DNA from: Caballeronia sp. M1242
GTDB taxonomy: Bacteria; Pseudomonadota; Gammaproteobacteria; Burkholderiales; Burkholderiaceae
DNA length: 64,000 bases
Assembly: GCF_017220215.1 (NCBI RefSeq)
Contig: NZ_CP071130.1
Location: 496,001 to 560,000, forward strand
Direction of reading: 5' to 3'
The notes beneath the pieces were generated by a model that was not told where the DNA came from, ran no database searches, and saw nothing but the letters and a program-made list of their open reading frames with translations. This document shows, in pieces, positions 35,818-44,089 of the stretch. How positions within the stretch are numbered: position 1 is the first letter of the stretch; every line of letters starts with the position of its first letter. The position numbers were made by a program, and so were the translations under genes.

Positions 35818-36900
35818 ATGAAATTCATGGATCGGCTTGCAGCCGGACTGCTGCGGTGTGTGTTGTGCTGGATTGCTGCACTGGTGTTCGTGCCGTCGTC
35901 CGCATGGGCGACGGCGAACTGCACGGTCAACTACAGTTCGTTCACGTTGACGCTGCCGCCGTCGGTGGCCGTGGCGCGTGATTTGCCGAATGGATCGATT
36001 CTGACGGCATGGTCGCTTTCCGCCTCGAAGAACGACTATTGGACCTGCATCGTCACCGGGCAGGTCTATACGGGAACCGACTTCGAAACGGCGGGCATCA
36101 CGACCGGCGGACCAACGGTGTACACGGCCAACTACCAGGGCGTCGATTTCGAGGTGTATCCGACGAACGTGCCGGGCGTGGGCATCGCAATGGGCGGCTA
36201 TGTCATTCCGAACAGCCTGCCCGCCGGGCCGCGCACGTTCTCGAAGCTCGGCCGTCAGTGGAATACGAATGGCACGATCTACAACGGCGGACAGTTGATC
36301 GTCGCGCTGGTGAAGATCGGCGACATCACGCCGGGCACCGCAACAGGCATGGTCGCGCAGGCGTTCTCGTGGCAGACGCTGACGCCTCCGCCCGCGGGGA
36401 ACGTGCCGTCGGCCGGGGTCATCAACTTCTATATCACGCCCGTGGTGATCACCGTGCTGACGTGCCAGACGCCCGATGTCACGGTGCCCATGGGCATTCA
36501 GGGACCGGCGGACCTGCCGAACATCGGGCCCGCGCCGAACAAGGTGTCGTCGTTCAATCTGAGTCTGAATAACTGCCCGGGCGGAACGGCGGTGAGCGGA
36601 ACATTGGCTGGGCAGATTCACAGCATCCAGTACAGGATCGATCCATCGAACGGACTCGTGTCCGGCTACAGCAACGTCGCCGCGTTGAGCGGGTCGCCGA
36701 GCGCGGCGGGCGTCGGCATTCAGCTCTACGACAACACGGGCGCGGTGTTTCCCTACGGCACATATGTGACGCTGAACGGGTTCGACAGCACGAACGGCGG
36801 CAACTACACGATACCGATGCAAGCGCGTTATTACCGCACGGGGGCGCTCGGTGCCGGGCCAGCCAACGCGACCATGACGATGACCGTGCTGTACCAGTGA
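35818..36900 (+). CDS. Fimbrial tip adhesin-like protein (two-domain)
   Basis: A 360-aa secreted protein. After the signal peptide (ending SSAWA) the first ~190 residues form a lectin-like region with no close motif. The C-terminal ~150 residues are a pilin domain (TCQTPDVTVPMGIQG, FNLSLNNCPGG, and a C-terminal MTMTVLYQ strand with Tyr). This two-domain layout matches FimH-type tip adhesins. Position after the usher supports it. The receptor is unknown. Start ATG at 35818, 35 bases after the usher stop. Confidence 0.82.
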   Translation: MKFMDRLAAGLLRCVLCWIAALVFVPSSAWATANCTVNYSSFTLTLPPSVAVARDLPNGSILTAWSLSASKNDYWTCIVTGQVYTGTDFETAGITTGGPTVYTANYQGVDFEVYPTNVPGVGIAMGGYVIPNSLPAGPRTFSKLGRQWNTNGTIYNGGQLIVALVKIGDITPGTATGMVAQAFSWQTLTPPPAGNVPSAGVINFYITPVVITVLTCQTPDVTVPMGIQGPADLPNIGPAPNKVSSFNLSLNNCPGGTAVSGTLAGQIHSIQYRIDPSNGLVSGYSNVAALSGSPSAAGVGIQLYDNTGAVFPYGTYVTLNGFDSTNGGNYTIPMQARYYRTGALGAGPANATMTMTVLYQ

Positions 36901-36977
36901 TCCGTTCGGCGGCGGCATGGGCGCGTGTCCCTATCGCCGTCGAGCGGCCAGCAACAGAGATCAAGGAGAAGCAGAAC

Positions 36978-37496
36978 ATGAAGAAACTGAAAATCGGGCT
37001 CGTGGCGCTCGGGCTCACGAGCGCTGCGTCGGCGTTCGCGGCCGACGCCACGCTGACCTTCACCGGCACCATCATCCTGCCGACCTGTACTGTCGATTCG
37101 AATTCCGTCAATCAGACCATTGCGCTCGGCACCGCGAGGACGACGGACTTCGCCGCCGTGGGCAACACGAAGAACCCGACGGCCTTCAACATTACGCTGA
37201 ACAACTGCGCCCCCAACACGAACGTGGCGATGACGGTCAACGGAACGTCGGATACGGTGCAAAGCGTGCTAAAAAATACAGGCACGGCCGCGCAAGTCGG
37301 CGTGCAATTGTTGAAAGCCGTCAGCGCCGGCGATACGACCGGCTCGCCGATCACTCTCAATTCGTCACTCACCATAGGAACCGTGAATGCGACCAACACC
37401 CTGACGATTCCGATGGTGGCTCAGTTCTATCGTCTCGGTACCATGACAGGCGGCACCGTGTCAGCCGCAGCCACCGTCAACTTCGCTTATAACTGA
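36978..37496 (+). CDS. Fimbrial minor pilin/second pilin subunit
   Basis: A 172-aa pilin with signal peptide (MKKLKIGLVALGLTSAASAFA), N-terminal donor strand (ATLTFTGTIILPTC), Cys pair (ILPTC and LNNCAPN), and C-terminal TVNFAYN strand with the chaperone-recognition Tyr. AAGGAGAA ribosome-binding site. It is the last gene of the operon. Its spacing (77 bases) and signal differ from the first pilin, so it may be a minor, adaptor or terminator subunit. Confidence 0.86.
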   Translation: MKKLKIGLVALGLTSAASAFAADATLTFTGTIILPTCTVDSNSVNQTIALGTARTTDFAAVGNTKNPTAFNITLNNCAPNTNVAMTVNGTSDTVQSVLKNTGTAAQVGVQLLKAVSAGDTTGSPITLNSSLTIGTVNATNTLTIPMVAQFYRLGTMTGGTVSAAATVNFAYN

Positions 37497-37505
37497 TCGG
37501 CAGGA

Positions 37506-37535
37506 TTGCAGAATATCCGCGCGAGCCCCTATAGT
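37506..37535 (+). promoter_or_regulatory. Candidate sigma-70 promoter of the 67-aa peptide gene
   Basis: TTGCAG (37506-37511) and TATAGT (37530-37535) separated by 18 bases, about 90 bases upstream of the peptide ATG at 37624. It matches the consensus at 4 of 6 and 5 of 6 positions. Confidence 0.5.
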
Positions 37536-37623
37536 ATTACGCCGGGTCCGCGCGGAGAATCGGGCCGCGTGGCGCACCAACGGCGTCATCGTCCCTTGTT
37601 TGTTGGAACTTAGAGAAACTGAA

Positions 37624-37827
37624 ATGCAAAGAATTGACCGAAACGCCCTGACTTACAGTGATGCGGCAGGCGGCGCCGCCAAGGCATCGAGCAGCTCGTC
37701 GTCTTCCACCAACGTCAAGATTTCGATTGCAGGAGCGTCGAGCGGAGGCGGAGGCGGCGGGGGCGGGGGCGCGAACAACAATTCGAATGACAAAGGCACG
37801 GTCACGGTTGGAGTCAGCATGCACTGA
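37624..37827 (+). CDS. Double-glycine leader peptide 1 (67 aa, secreted peptide precursor)
   Basis: Precursor with leader MQRIDRNALTYSDAAGG; cleavage is predicted after Gly17, releasing a 50-aa core. The core starts AAKASS, has seven serines in a row, then TNVKISI, a run of nine glycines, an Asn-rich spacer and TVTVGVSMH. The leader and first ~20 core residues align without gaps to the 38-aa peptide at 38200 (21 of 38 positions identical), showing the two are paralogues. An exporter with a C39 leader peptidase is encoded 3 kb downstream. A strong terminator follows directly, so this gene is its own unit. Core activity (toxin, signal or structural) is unknown. Confidence 0.75.
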   Translation: MQRIDRNALTYSDAAGGAAKASSSSSSSTNVKISIAGASSGGGGGGGGGANNNSNDKGTVTVGVSMH

Positions 37828-37847
37828 TCAGGCGTTTCGTTAAGTGC

Positions 37848-37878
37848 AGGCCATCCTTCATTAAGGATGGCCTTTTTT
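37848..37878 (+). terminator. Intrinsic terminator after peptide gene 1
   Basis: Perfect 11-bp stem AGGCCATCCTT / AAGGATGGCCT with a 4-base loop, directly followed by a run of T. It separates peptide gene 1 from peptide gene 2 and the export operon. Confidence 0.92.
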
Positions 37879-38199
37879 ATTGCAGCTAGGTGACGCGTGT
37901 TTGCTGCCATTCAACAGCAATGATGAACACGTGTCTGAGAGCTGACATCAATCGCGAGGCAGTTAGCTTACGAATCGTTTAATAGATTGCCATTCCGAAT
38001 AGAATTATCGACGGGGACTGCCTTTTGTCGCTGCTTTCAGAGTTTTCGTGGTTTACCGGCATGCGGGAACTATCTAAGATCAAGCGTTCAGGATTATTAA
38101 ACGTTTCCTGACGAAGCCCAGAAGTAGGAAGGGCCGGTAATTGGGCGGACTGACATTAGTTCGCACCACGTAAATTCAGCAATTGACAGGAGGAATGAA
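37879..38199 (+). promoter_or_regulatory. AT-rich regulatory region before peptide gene 2
   Basis: About 320 bases without a gene and noticeably less GC-rich than the flanks. It contains the dyad TCAGGA-N12-TCCTGA (38088-38111) and an AT-rich core (GGATTATTAAACG). It probably holds the promoter for peptide 2 and perhaps the export operon. No sure -35/-10 pair. Confidence 0.45.
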
Positions 38200-38316
38200 A
38201 TGCAAAAGATCGAACGCAATGCACTGACTCAAGCATCGCTGGCTGGCGGCTGCCACAAGGCAAGCAGCCGCGCGTCGTCGAACACGACGGTGGTTGTTTA
38301 CATCCAGGGTAAGTAA
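38200..38316 (+). CDS. Double-glycine leader peptide 2 (38 aa, secreted peptide precursor)
   Basis: A tiny gene with a textbook ribosome-binding site (AGGAGG, 7 bases before the ATG). Leader MQKIERNALTQASLAGG, followed by a 21-aa core starting CHKASSRASS and continuing through Thr and Val/Tyr beta-branched residues to a C-terminal Gly-Lys. The single Cys is the first core residue, so after cleavage it would be an N-terminal Cys. The leader has Leu at -4 and GG at -2/-1 but lacks the usual hydrophobic -7 and -12 residues. It is a paralogue of the 67-aa peptide upstream and the first gene before the acyltransferase-exporter operon. No known bacteriocin family recognised. Confidence 0.78.
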   Translation: MQKIERNALTQASLAGGCHKASSRASSNTTVVVYIQGK

Positions 38317-38426
38317 CACGCTTCGCTTCGCATAGTCGGCTTCCTCCTCGCTTGGCGGTTTCCGCGGGGATAGCCCGAGGGGCGGGGCCGCGGACCCGCC
38401 CCCGCCGTATCTGAAATGAGTTCGTC

Positions 38427-39362
38427 ATGTCTGCCCTGCGCCCCGCGTTGAAAAGATGGCTCGCCGTGCGGAAGCATCGCATGCGCCGTTTTGTGGTCGG
38501 CCGAATTCCAATGCGTTCCGTCGAAGTGCTTGCGCAATTGTCGTGGAGCGTGCGTAGCGTAGTCGACGCCACTTGCCGAGCGAATGGCCGCATTCGCGCC
38601 GAAATCGGAAGCTCGGTGCTTCGGCTGCCCCAATGCCGCGCGAAGCGGGCGTGCTTCGGCGCGCAGGTGGAGAAACTCATTGATCAGCGCATCTATTTCG
38701 GTCGCGATATTCGCAAGCGCGAAGCGTGGGCCGATCTCGATGCCATTGCCGCTATTCTGGTGACTGCCGTTGAGAGACTCAAACGCGAAGCGCCTGACAG
38801 GCCGGTATTCATCTCGCCGTTCCACTTCGTATCGCAATACGCGAACATATATATCGTCGAGCGCATGGCGTCGCTGCTCGGCCTCCAATCCATGTCAGTG
38901 GTTTCAGGCGTGCCGCGTAATCAATATGGCGACGACCATGCGCTGATTCCCGGCATCAAGGTGCTTTACACCTATGGCGACGCGAACCGCAACGGGCTCG
39001 GCGTGCGCGTGGCGCGTTCGCTCAAGCGCGACGGCGTGGCGGTGCTCTTCAGCGATGTGCCGCCGTTCACCATGCACCGTTATCCGATGGAGACGGTGGA
39101 AGTCACCATGTTCGGCAAGAGCGCCCGCATACACAACGGCGTGTTTCGCATGGGTGAGACGTTCGGCGCGGTGCTGCTGCCGTTCTATCTCCGCTTCGCG
39201 CGTGGCGGCTTCGAGGCGCGGCTGTTCGATCCTCTTCCGCTCGACGCGCCCGAATCGCGGCAACGTCTGGCTGGCTATATCGAAACGGCGCTCGCCGACA
39301 ACTACGAGCAGTGGCTTCCGGCTGGCCATCCCGCCATGTACGCATTCGCGCCCTCGCGATAG
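38427..39362 (+). CDS. Divergent LpxL/HtrB-like acyltransferase superfamily protein
   Basis: A 311-aa protein with the layout of lipid A late acyltransferases. PVFISPFHFVSQYANI is at the position of the catalytic His motif, VAVLFSDVPPFT is at the GLLPDQ-like position, and FGKSARIHNGVFRMGETFG with AVLLPFYLR at the FFG...A...G..RLA...GAPVLP position. The catalytic H-x4-(D/E) acid is not present: His is followed by FVSQY. There is no N-terminal membrane anchor of the LpxL type. It lies between the peptide genes and their exporter, so it may acylate or otherwise modify the peptide, or may be a non-catalytic homologue. Function is inferred only. Confidence 0.68.
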   Translation: MSALRPALKRWLAVRKHRMRRFVVGRIPMRSVEVLAQLSWSVRSVVDATCRANGRIRAEIGSSVLRLPQCRAKRACFGAQVEKLIDQRIYFGRDIRKREAWADLDAIAAILVTAVERLKREAPDRPVFISPFHFVSQYANIYIVERMASLLGLQSMSVVSGVPRNQYGDDHALIPGIKVLYTYGDANRNGLGVRVARSLKRDGVAVLFSDVPPFTMHRYPMETVEVTMFGKSARIHNGVFRMGETFGAVLLPFYLRFARGGFEARLFDPLPLDAPESRQRLAGYIETALADNYEQWLPAGHPAMYAFAPSR

Positions 39363-39403
39363 ACGCTTCACGCGAACCGGCATCGTATTACACGCAACCT
39401 TTC

Positions 39404-40633
39404 ATGCAACCGACCGATATTCCCGAATTCAAAGATGTCCCGTGGCGCTGGATAGCGTACGCCACATCGATCTTCACCATCGCGGCGGTTGCCTTCGGTT
39501 TCGTGCATGAGATCGAGCTCAAGCAGGACGTGACCGGCGAGGTCGTTTCCGCATCCGAGGTCAAGGTTCAGGGCCTGGCGGGGCTGGTATCGGCGATTTA
39601 CGCGCGGCCATCGGAGCATGTCGAGCCGGGCACGCCGCTGTTCCGTCTTCAGCGCGACTTTTCGCTGACCACGGACGGCCTGCGTCGGCAAGCCTTCGAC
39701 GAGAAAATGCGCGACGAACAGATCCGCTCGATCGACGAGCAGTACAGCGAGCGCCGCGTTCAGTTGAATGCGCAGCGCGAGACGGCGCGGCTGAGCGAAG
39801 CCAGCAAGCGCGCGGAACTCGGCTCGCTGGATGCCCAGATCGCGCAAAACACCCAGCTCGTCGGCGAATTCGAGCAACGGCTCGCGCGCCTCAGTTCAGT
39901 CTCCGAGTACGTGACGGCGGACAAGCTCGAACAGGCTCGCGCCGATGTGCATCAGGGCAAGGTGACGGTTGCGCAGAGCATCGCGCGCAGACAGCAACTG
40001 GCGGGCGAGCTGGGCGCGTCGACCAGCAGCCAGACCGATCTCGAAGCGCAGTTGCGCGAACTCGACGCGCGCCATGCGCGCGACATACAAGATGTCCGCG
40101 CGCGCTTCGAGCGCGAGCGCCAGGACTCGACGGTGTCGGCACCGAAGGGGGGCGTTGTCACGTTTTCCAGTCTGGTGGCGGGCCGCATGCTCGCGACCGG
40201 CGATGTCGCGATGGTGATTTCCACCCAAGAGAGCGGCCCGCTGCGGGTGGCGTTGAGCATCCCTTCGCGCCGGCGCGGCTTCGTGCGCGAAGGCCAGATC
40301 GTGCGCCTCAAGTTCGATGCGTTTCCTTATGCCAAGTTCGGGACGTACGAGGCGCGCATCGATTCGATTTCCGGCACCACGGTGCTGCCCGCGAGCCCGG
40401 TCGCGCCGCCCGGCACGCCCGGCGCGCCCGACCCGTCCGAAGAGACGCAAACCACGAAGGAGTCCGACGGCGACTATCTGGCCTGGGCGACGCTGCGCGG
40501 CAATACCTTCGATTTCGACGGGCAGCACTTCAAGATTCTTCCGGGCATGCGCGCGACGGCCAGCATCGTCGTCGAGCGCCGGACGATCGCCGAGTGGGTC
40601 CTGGCGCCGCTGTTCAGAATGCTGAGAGGTTGA
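39404..40633 (+). CDS. HlyD/CvaA-type periplasmic adaptor of the peptide exporter
   Basis: A 409-aa membrane-fusion protein. One N-terminal transmembrane segment (WIAYATSIFTIAAVAFGFVH), a lipoyl/biotinyl-like half (GEVVSASEVKVQGLAGLVSAIY, EHVEPGTPLFRL), a long alpha-helical hairpin (about residues 90-240, Gln/Arg/Glu-rich) that reaches towards TolC, and a C-terminal beta domain (VSAPKGGVVTFSSLVAGRMLATGD, LRVALSIPSRRRGFVREGQIVRLKF). It bridges the ABC exporter and the outer-membrane channel. Start ATG 39404; the stop is one base from the exporter start, so translational coupling is likely. Confidence 0.87.
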   Translation: MQPTDIPEFKDVPWRWIAYATSIFTIAAVAFGFVHEIELKQDVTGEVVSASEVKVQGLAGLVSAIYARPSEHVEPGTPLFRLQRDFSLTTDGLRRQAFDEKMRDEQIRSIDEQYSERRVQLNAQRETARLSEASKRAELGSLDAQIAQNTQLVGEFEQRLARLSSVSEYVTADKLEQARADVHQGKVTVAQSIARRQQLAGELGASTSSQTDLEAQLRELDARHARDIQDVRARFERERQDSTVSAPKGGVVTFSSLVAGRMLATGDVAMVISTQESGPLRVALSIPSRRRGFVREGQIVRLKFDAFPYAKFGTYEARIDSISGTTVLPASPVAPPGTPGAPDPSEETQTTKESDGDYLAWATLRGNTFDFDGQHFKILPGMRATASIVVERRTIAEWVLAPLFRMLRG

Positions 40634-40634
40634 T

Positions 40635-42755
40635 GTGCGCGTGATCTATCAAAACGAAGTCGCCGAATGTGGCTATGCGTGTCTGGCGATGGTGCTGTCC
40701 CATCTCGGCCGCGCGACCGAAGTGCGCGAGCTGTCTGCGTACAAGCCGATCTCGGCCAATGGCCTGTCGCTGATGGACCTGTACGATGTCGCCATCGACT
40801 TCGGGCTTGCGGTGCAGGCGTATCGTTTCGATGCGTCGGACCTTTCGGCGGTCAAAAAGGGCTCGATTCTGCATTTCGGCGGCGCTCACTTCGTCGTTTT
40901 CGAGAAAGCGGGGCACGGCTATGTCCGCGTGATCGATCCCGCTACCGGTCGTCGGCGCGTGTCGATGGACACGTTCCGCTCCGCCGTCTCGGGCTTCTTG
41001 CTCGAGTTCGCGCCCACGCCGCAGATGCCGCGCATTCGCGCGAAATCGCGCGTGCCGGCGGCGCTCAAGCGCGTGCGCGCGCTCAGTCCGCAGATGAAGG
41101 CGCAGATCGGCAAGATCGTGTTCGTCGCGCTCGGCAGTCAGTTCGCCATTCTCGCCGCGCCGTACTTCGGCAACCTCGTGCTCGATTACGTGGTGGCGGC
41201 GGACAACCGCAATCTGCTGAACGTGCTCGTCGCGACCTTCGCCAGCATCTTTTTGCTGGGCGCGCTGAGCGAATTCGTTCAGAAGTACCTCACCGAGTTG
41301 CTCTACAACATCACGCAGATCAACTCGACCGAGGGCCTGCTCGGGCATTTGCTGCGCAATCCGATGCCGTGGTTCGAGAAGCGCCACGTCGGCGATGTCT
41401 TCGCGCGCGTGAAGGCGCAGGACGAGATTAGCGTTTTCACCACGCGCACTACGGTGTCGCTCTTCATCGACCTGACGGTCGGCGCGCTCGCGCTCGTGCT
41501 GATGCTCATACAAAGCCGTCAGCTGGCGGGGGTGGCATTGCTGATCTTCGCCGTCTATGTGGCGCTGGCGCTCAGCATGTTCGCCGCCATGCGCGACAAC
41601 CATGCACTGGTGCTGGAAACGTCCGCGCGTTGCGACGACTCTTTGATCGAAACCATTCGCGCGGCCTCGCTGCTGAAGCTGGCGCAAGGCGAGACGCGGC
41701 GCACCGCCATCTACATGACCATCTACAAGGCGTATGCTGCGGCGCTTCTCAAAAGCAGCCGTCTCACGTGCACGCGCGACGGCTTGCTGAAGCTCGTGTC
41801 GTACGCCGATACCATCGTTATCACGTGGCTGGCCGCGCGGCTGATGCTCGGCGGAAAGGTGTCGGTCGGCGTGTTCTATTCGTTCCTGATCTACAAGTCG
41901 CTCATGTCCGAGCGGCTCGCGAGCGGGATCAACGCCACGTTCCAGTACTTCATGCTGAGCGTGCCCACGGCGCGCGTCGACGATATCGTGGAGAGCGAGA
42001 ACGAACGTTATACGCCGCTCGCCGATACCCAACGCGCCACCGAAGTACGGTCCTTCAACGATATCGAAGTGCGCGACGTGACGTTCAGCTACGGCATTTC
42101 GGACGAGCCGATTCTCAGGAACGCGAGCATCCATATTCGCCGGGGCGAGAAGATCGCGATCACTGGTCCTTCGGGCAGCGGCAAGTCCACACTGTTCAAG
42201 CTGCTGTCGGCGGCGGAACCGCTGCAGCACGGGCATATTGCGCTCAATGGCATTGCGTGGCCGAACCTGACGGTCGATGAAATCCGCCGCCATCAGGCGC
42301 ATATGCGGCAGGGCGACATCATTCTGCACGGGTCCATTGCGGATAACGTCACGCTGTTCGCCGCCGAGACCGACGAAGACCGCATTCACGCGCTACTCGA
42401 CGATGTCGGCCTCCTCGACGACATCATGCGTTTGCCGATGCGAACGCGCACCGTCATCAGCGACACCATCGCCAATATCTCGGCCGGTCAGCGGCAGCGG
42501 CTGCTGCTGGCGCGCGCGCTGTATCAGCAGCGCGAACTGCTGTTGCTCGACGAACCGACTTCGAATCTCGATCCGGCGTCGGTGCGGCGCATCGCGTCGC
42601 TGCTGCGCAATCTCGATCGCACGGTCGTCGTGATCACGCATGACATGTCGCTCGCTTCCGTGTTCGCAACACGCTATCGGTTCGCCGCGGGCGCGCTGGT
42701 GCCGGAAAGCGATGCAGTGAGCACGGCCACGGCAGACGAGACGCTCCATGCTTAA
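40635..42755 (+). CDS. Peptidase-containing ABC transporter (PCAT) with C39 leader peptidase
   Basis: A 706-aa bifunctional exporter. The N-terminal C39 cysteine peptidase has all catalytic positions: Gln6, Cys12 in ECGYACLAMV, His85 in GGAHFVVF and Asp101 in VRVIDPATG. This family cuts double-glycine leaders. Transmembrane domain about 150-430. Nucleotide-binding domain: Walker A ITGPSGSGKST, signature ISAGQRQRLLLARAL, Walker B ELLLLDEPTSNLDP, and H-loop ITHDMS. It starts with GTG one base after the adaptor stop and overlaps the TolC gene by 8 bases. It would cleave and export the two double-glycine peptides encoded upstream. Confidence 0.92.
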   Translation: MRVIYQNEVAECGYACLAMVLSHLGRATEVRELSAYKPISANGLSLMDLYDVAIDFGLAVQAYRFDASDLSAVKKGSILHFGGAHFVVFEKAGHGYVRVIDPATGRRRVSMDTFRSAVSGFLLEFAPTPQMPRIRAKSRVPAALKRVRALSPQMKAQIGKIVFVALGSQFAILAAPYFGNLVLDYVVAADNRNLLNVLVATFASIFLLGALSEFVQKYLTELLYNITQINSTEGLLGHLLRNPMPWFEKRHVGDVFARVKAQDEISVFTTRTTVSLFIDLTVGALALVLMLIQSRQLAGVALLIFAVYVALALSMFAAMRDNHALVLETSARCDDSLIETIRAASLLKLAQGETRRTAIYMTIYKAYAAALLKSSRLTCTRDGLLKLVSYADTIVITWLAARLMLGGKVSVGVFYSFLIYKSLMSERLASGINATFQYFMLSVPTARVDDIVESENERYTPLADTQRATEVRSFNDIEVRDVTFSYGISDEPILRNASIHIRRGEKIAITGPSGSGKSTLFKLLSAAEPLQHGHIALNGIAWPNLTVDEIRRHQAHMRQGDIILHGSIADNVTLFAAETDEDRIHALLDDVGLLDDIMRLPMRTRTVISDTIANISAGQRQRLLLARALYQQRELLLLDEPTSNLDPASVRRIASLLRNLDRTVVVITHDMSLASVFATRYRFAAGALVPESDAVSTATADETLHA

Positions 42756-44079
42756 GCGACGCATATCGCTGGGCGCGCTGGCGTGCGCGCTCGTCTTTGC
42801 CGATGCCGCACGGGCGGACGATCTCGTCGCGATCGTGCAACAGGCGCTCGATCACGACGCGGAACTCGGCCAGGCGCAGGCCGCGTATGAAGCCGCGAAG
42901 CAGGCGGTGCCCATCGCTCGGGCGGCGCTCTTGCCACAGATCGCGGGCGGGTGGGGAAGGTCGTATAACCGCATCGACATGGACGGGTTTCCGCGTCAGA
43001 AGTACTGGCAGAACGGCTGGATGGTGACTGTGACGCAGCCGCTCTTCGACTGGAGCAAGTGGACCGCTTACCGGCAGGCGGATTTCGTCGTCGCACAGGG
43101 CGCGGTGGATTTTGCCGGCGCGCAGCAGGCGTCGATTCTGCGGGCCGTGCGCGCGTATTTCGACGAGCTTGCCGCCGAGGACGAAGTGAAACGGAGCACG
43201 GAGTACCTCGCCGCCATCGACGCGCAACTGGAGCAGGTGCGTCGAAAGCGCGCCGTGGGCGAGGTGACGCTCATCGACCAGCGCGAAGCCGACACCGCGC
43301 GCGAGCAGGCGCAACTGCAACAGGTGGATGCGCGCGAAGAACTCAGTGCGAAGCGCCGCGCGTTGCAGCAGGTGACCGGGCGGCCGTTCGCGGCGCTCGC
43401 CCCGTTGCCGGCGGGAACGGCCTTGCCGACGCTCGCGGGAGGCGAGGAAACGTGGGTCGAACAAGCCAAGGCCCGCGGCTACGAGGTGCAGTCCAAGCAA
43501 CTCGGCTGGGAGATTGCCAAGTTCGATTCGGCGAAGGCTCGGGCGGCGCATTATCCGGTTGTCAGCGTGACGGGCAGTTATACGCCCGCCGGCGCTGCCT
43601 CCGGTTATTCGCGCCCGACGACCACCACGACCGGCATGCTACAGATTCAGATTCCGCTCTATTCCGGCGGCGAGATCCAGGCGCGCATGAAGCAGTCGCT
43701 AGCTCTCGAAGACAAGGCCAAAGAGGGCTACGACCTTGCTTCGAATCAGGCAGAGGCTTCCGCCCGCGACAACTTCGCTAAATACGTGCGCGAACGCCAG
43801 CGGACGGACGCGCTCTCGCACCTCGTGGAAAGCGCCCGCGATACGCTTAATGCCACGGAAGTCGGTTTCAAGATCGGAAGCCGCACCGGCAACGACGTGC
43901 TACGCGCCATCGACGCGCTGTACACCGCCCGCCGCGATCTGCTGCGTTCGCGTTATGCGGCGGTCGTGGCGTTCCTGCAGTTGAAGGCGGACGTCGCTAC
44001 CTTGAGCACCGACGACATCGCTGACCTGAACGGCAAGCTCTGCTGCGCATTGCAAACGTCGAGCGCGGACGCGCGCTAG
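42748..44079 (+). CDS. TolC-family outer-membrane channel of the peptide exporter
   Basis: A 443-aa TolC-like protein with signal peptide (MLKRRISLGALACALVFADAARA) and two repeats of the outer-membrane efflux protein pattern (ALDHDAELGQAQAAYEAAKQAVPIARAALLPQIAGG ... YPVVSVTGSYTP ... IQIPLYSGGEIQARM). Its ATG overlaps the end of the exporter gene by 8 bases, a tight coupling that makes this the dedicated exit duct of the tripartite system (adaptor-PCAT-TolC). Confidence 0.9.
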   Translation: MLKRRISLGALACALVFADAARADDLVAIVQQALDHDAELGQAQAAYEAAKQAVPIARAALLPQIAGGWGRSYNRIDMDGFPRQKYWQNGWMVTVTQPLFDWSKWTAYRQADFVVAQGAVDFAGAQQASILRAVRAYFDELAAEDEVKRSTEYLAAIDAQLEQVRRKRAVGEVTLIDQREADTAREQAQLQQVDAREELSAKRRALQQVTGRPFAALAPLPAGTALPTLAGGEETWVEQAKARGYEVQSKQLGWEIAKFDSAKARAAHYPVVSVTGSYTPAGAASGYSRPTTTTTGMLQIQIPLYSGGEIQARMKQSLALEDKAKEGYDLASNQAEASARDNFAKYVRERQRTDALSHLVESARDTLNATEVGFKIGSRTGNDVLRAIDALYTARRDLLRSRYAAVVAFLQLKADVATLSTDDIADLNGKLCCALQTSSADAR

Positions 44080-44089
44080 ACGTCGCCCG

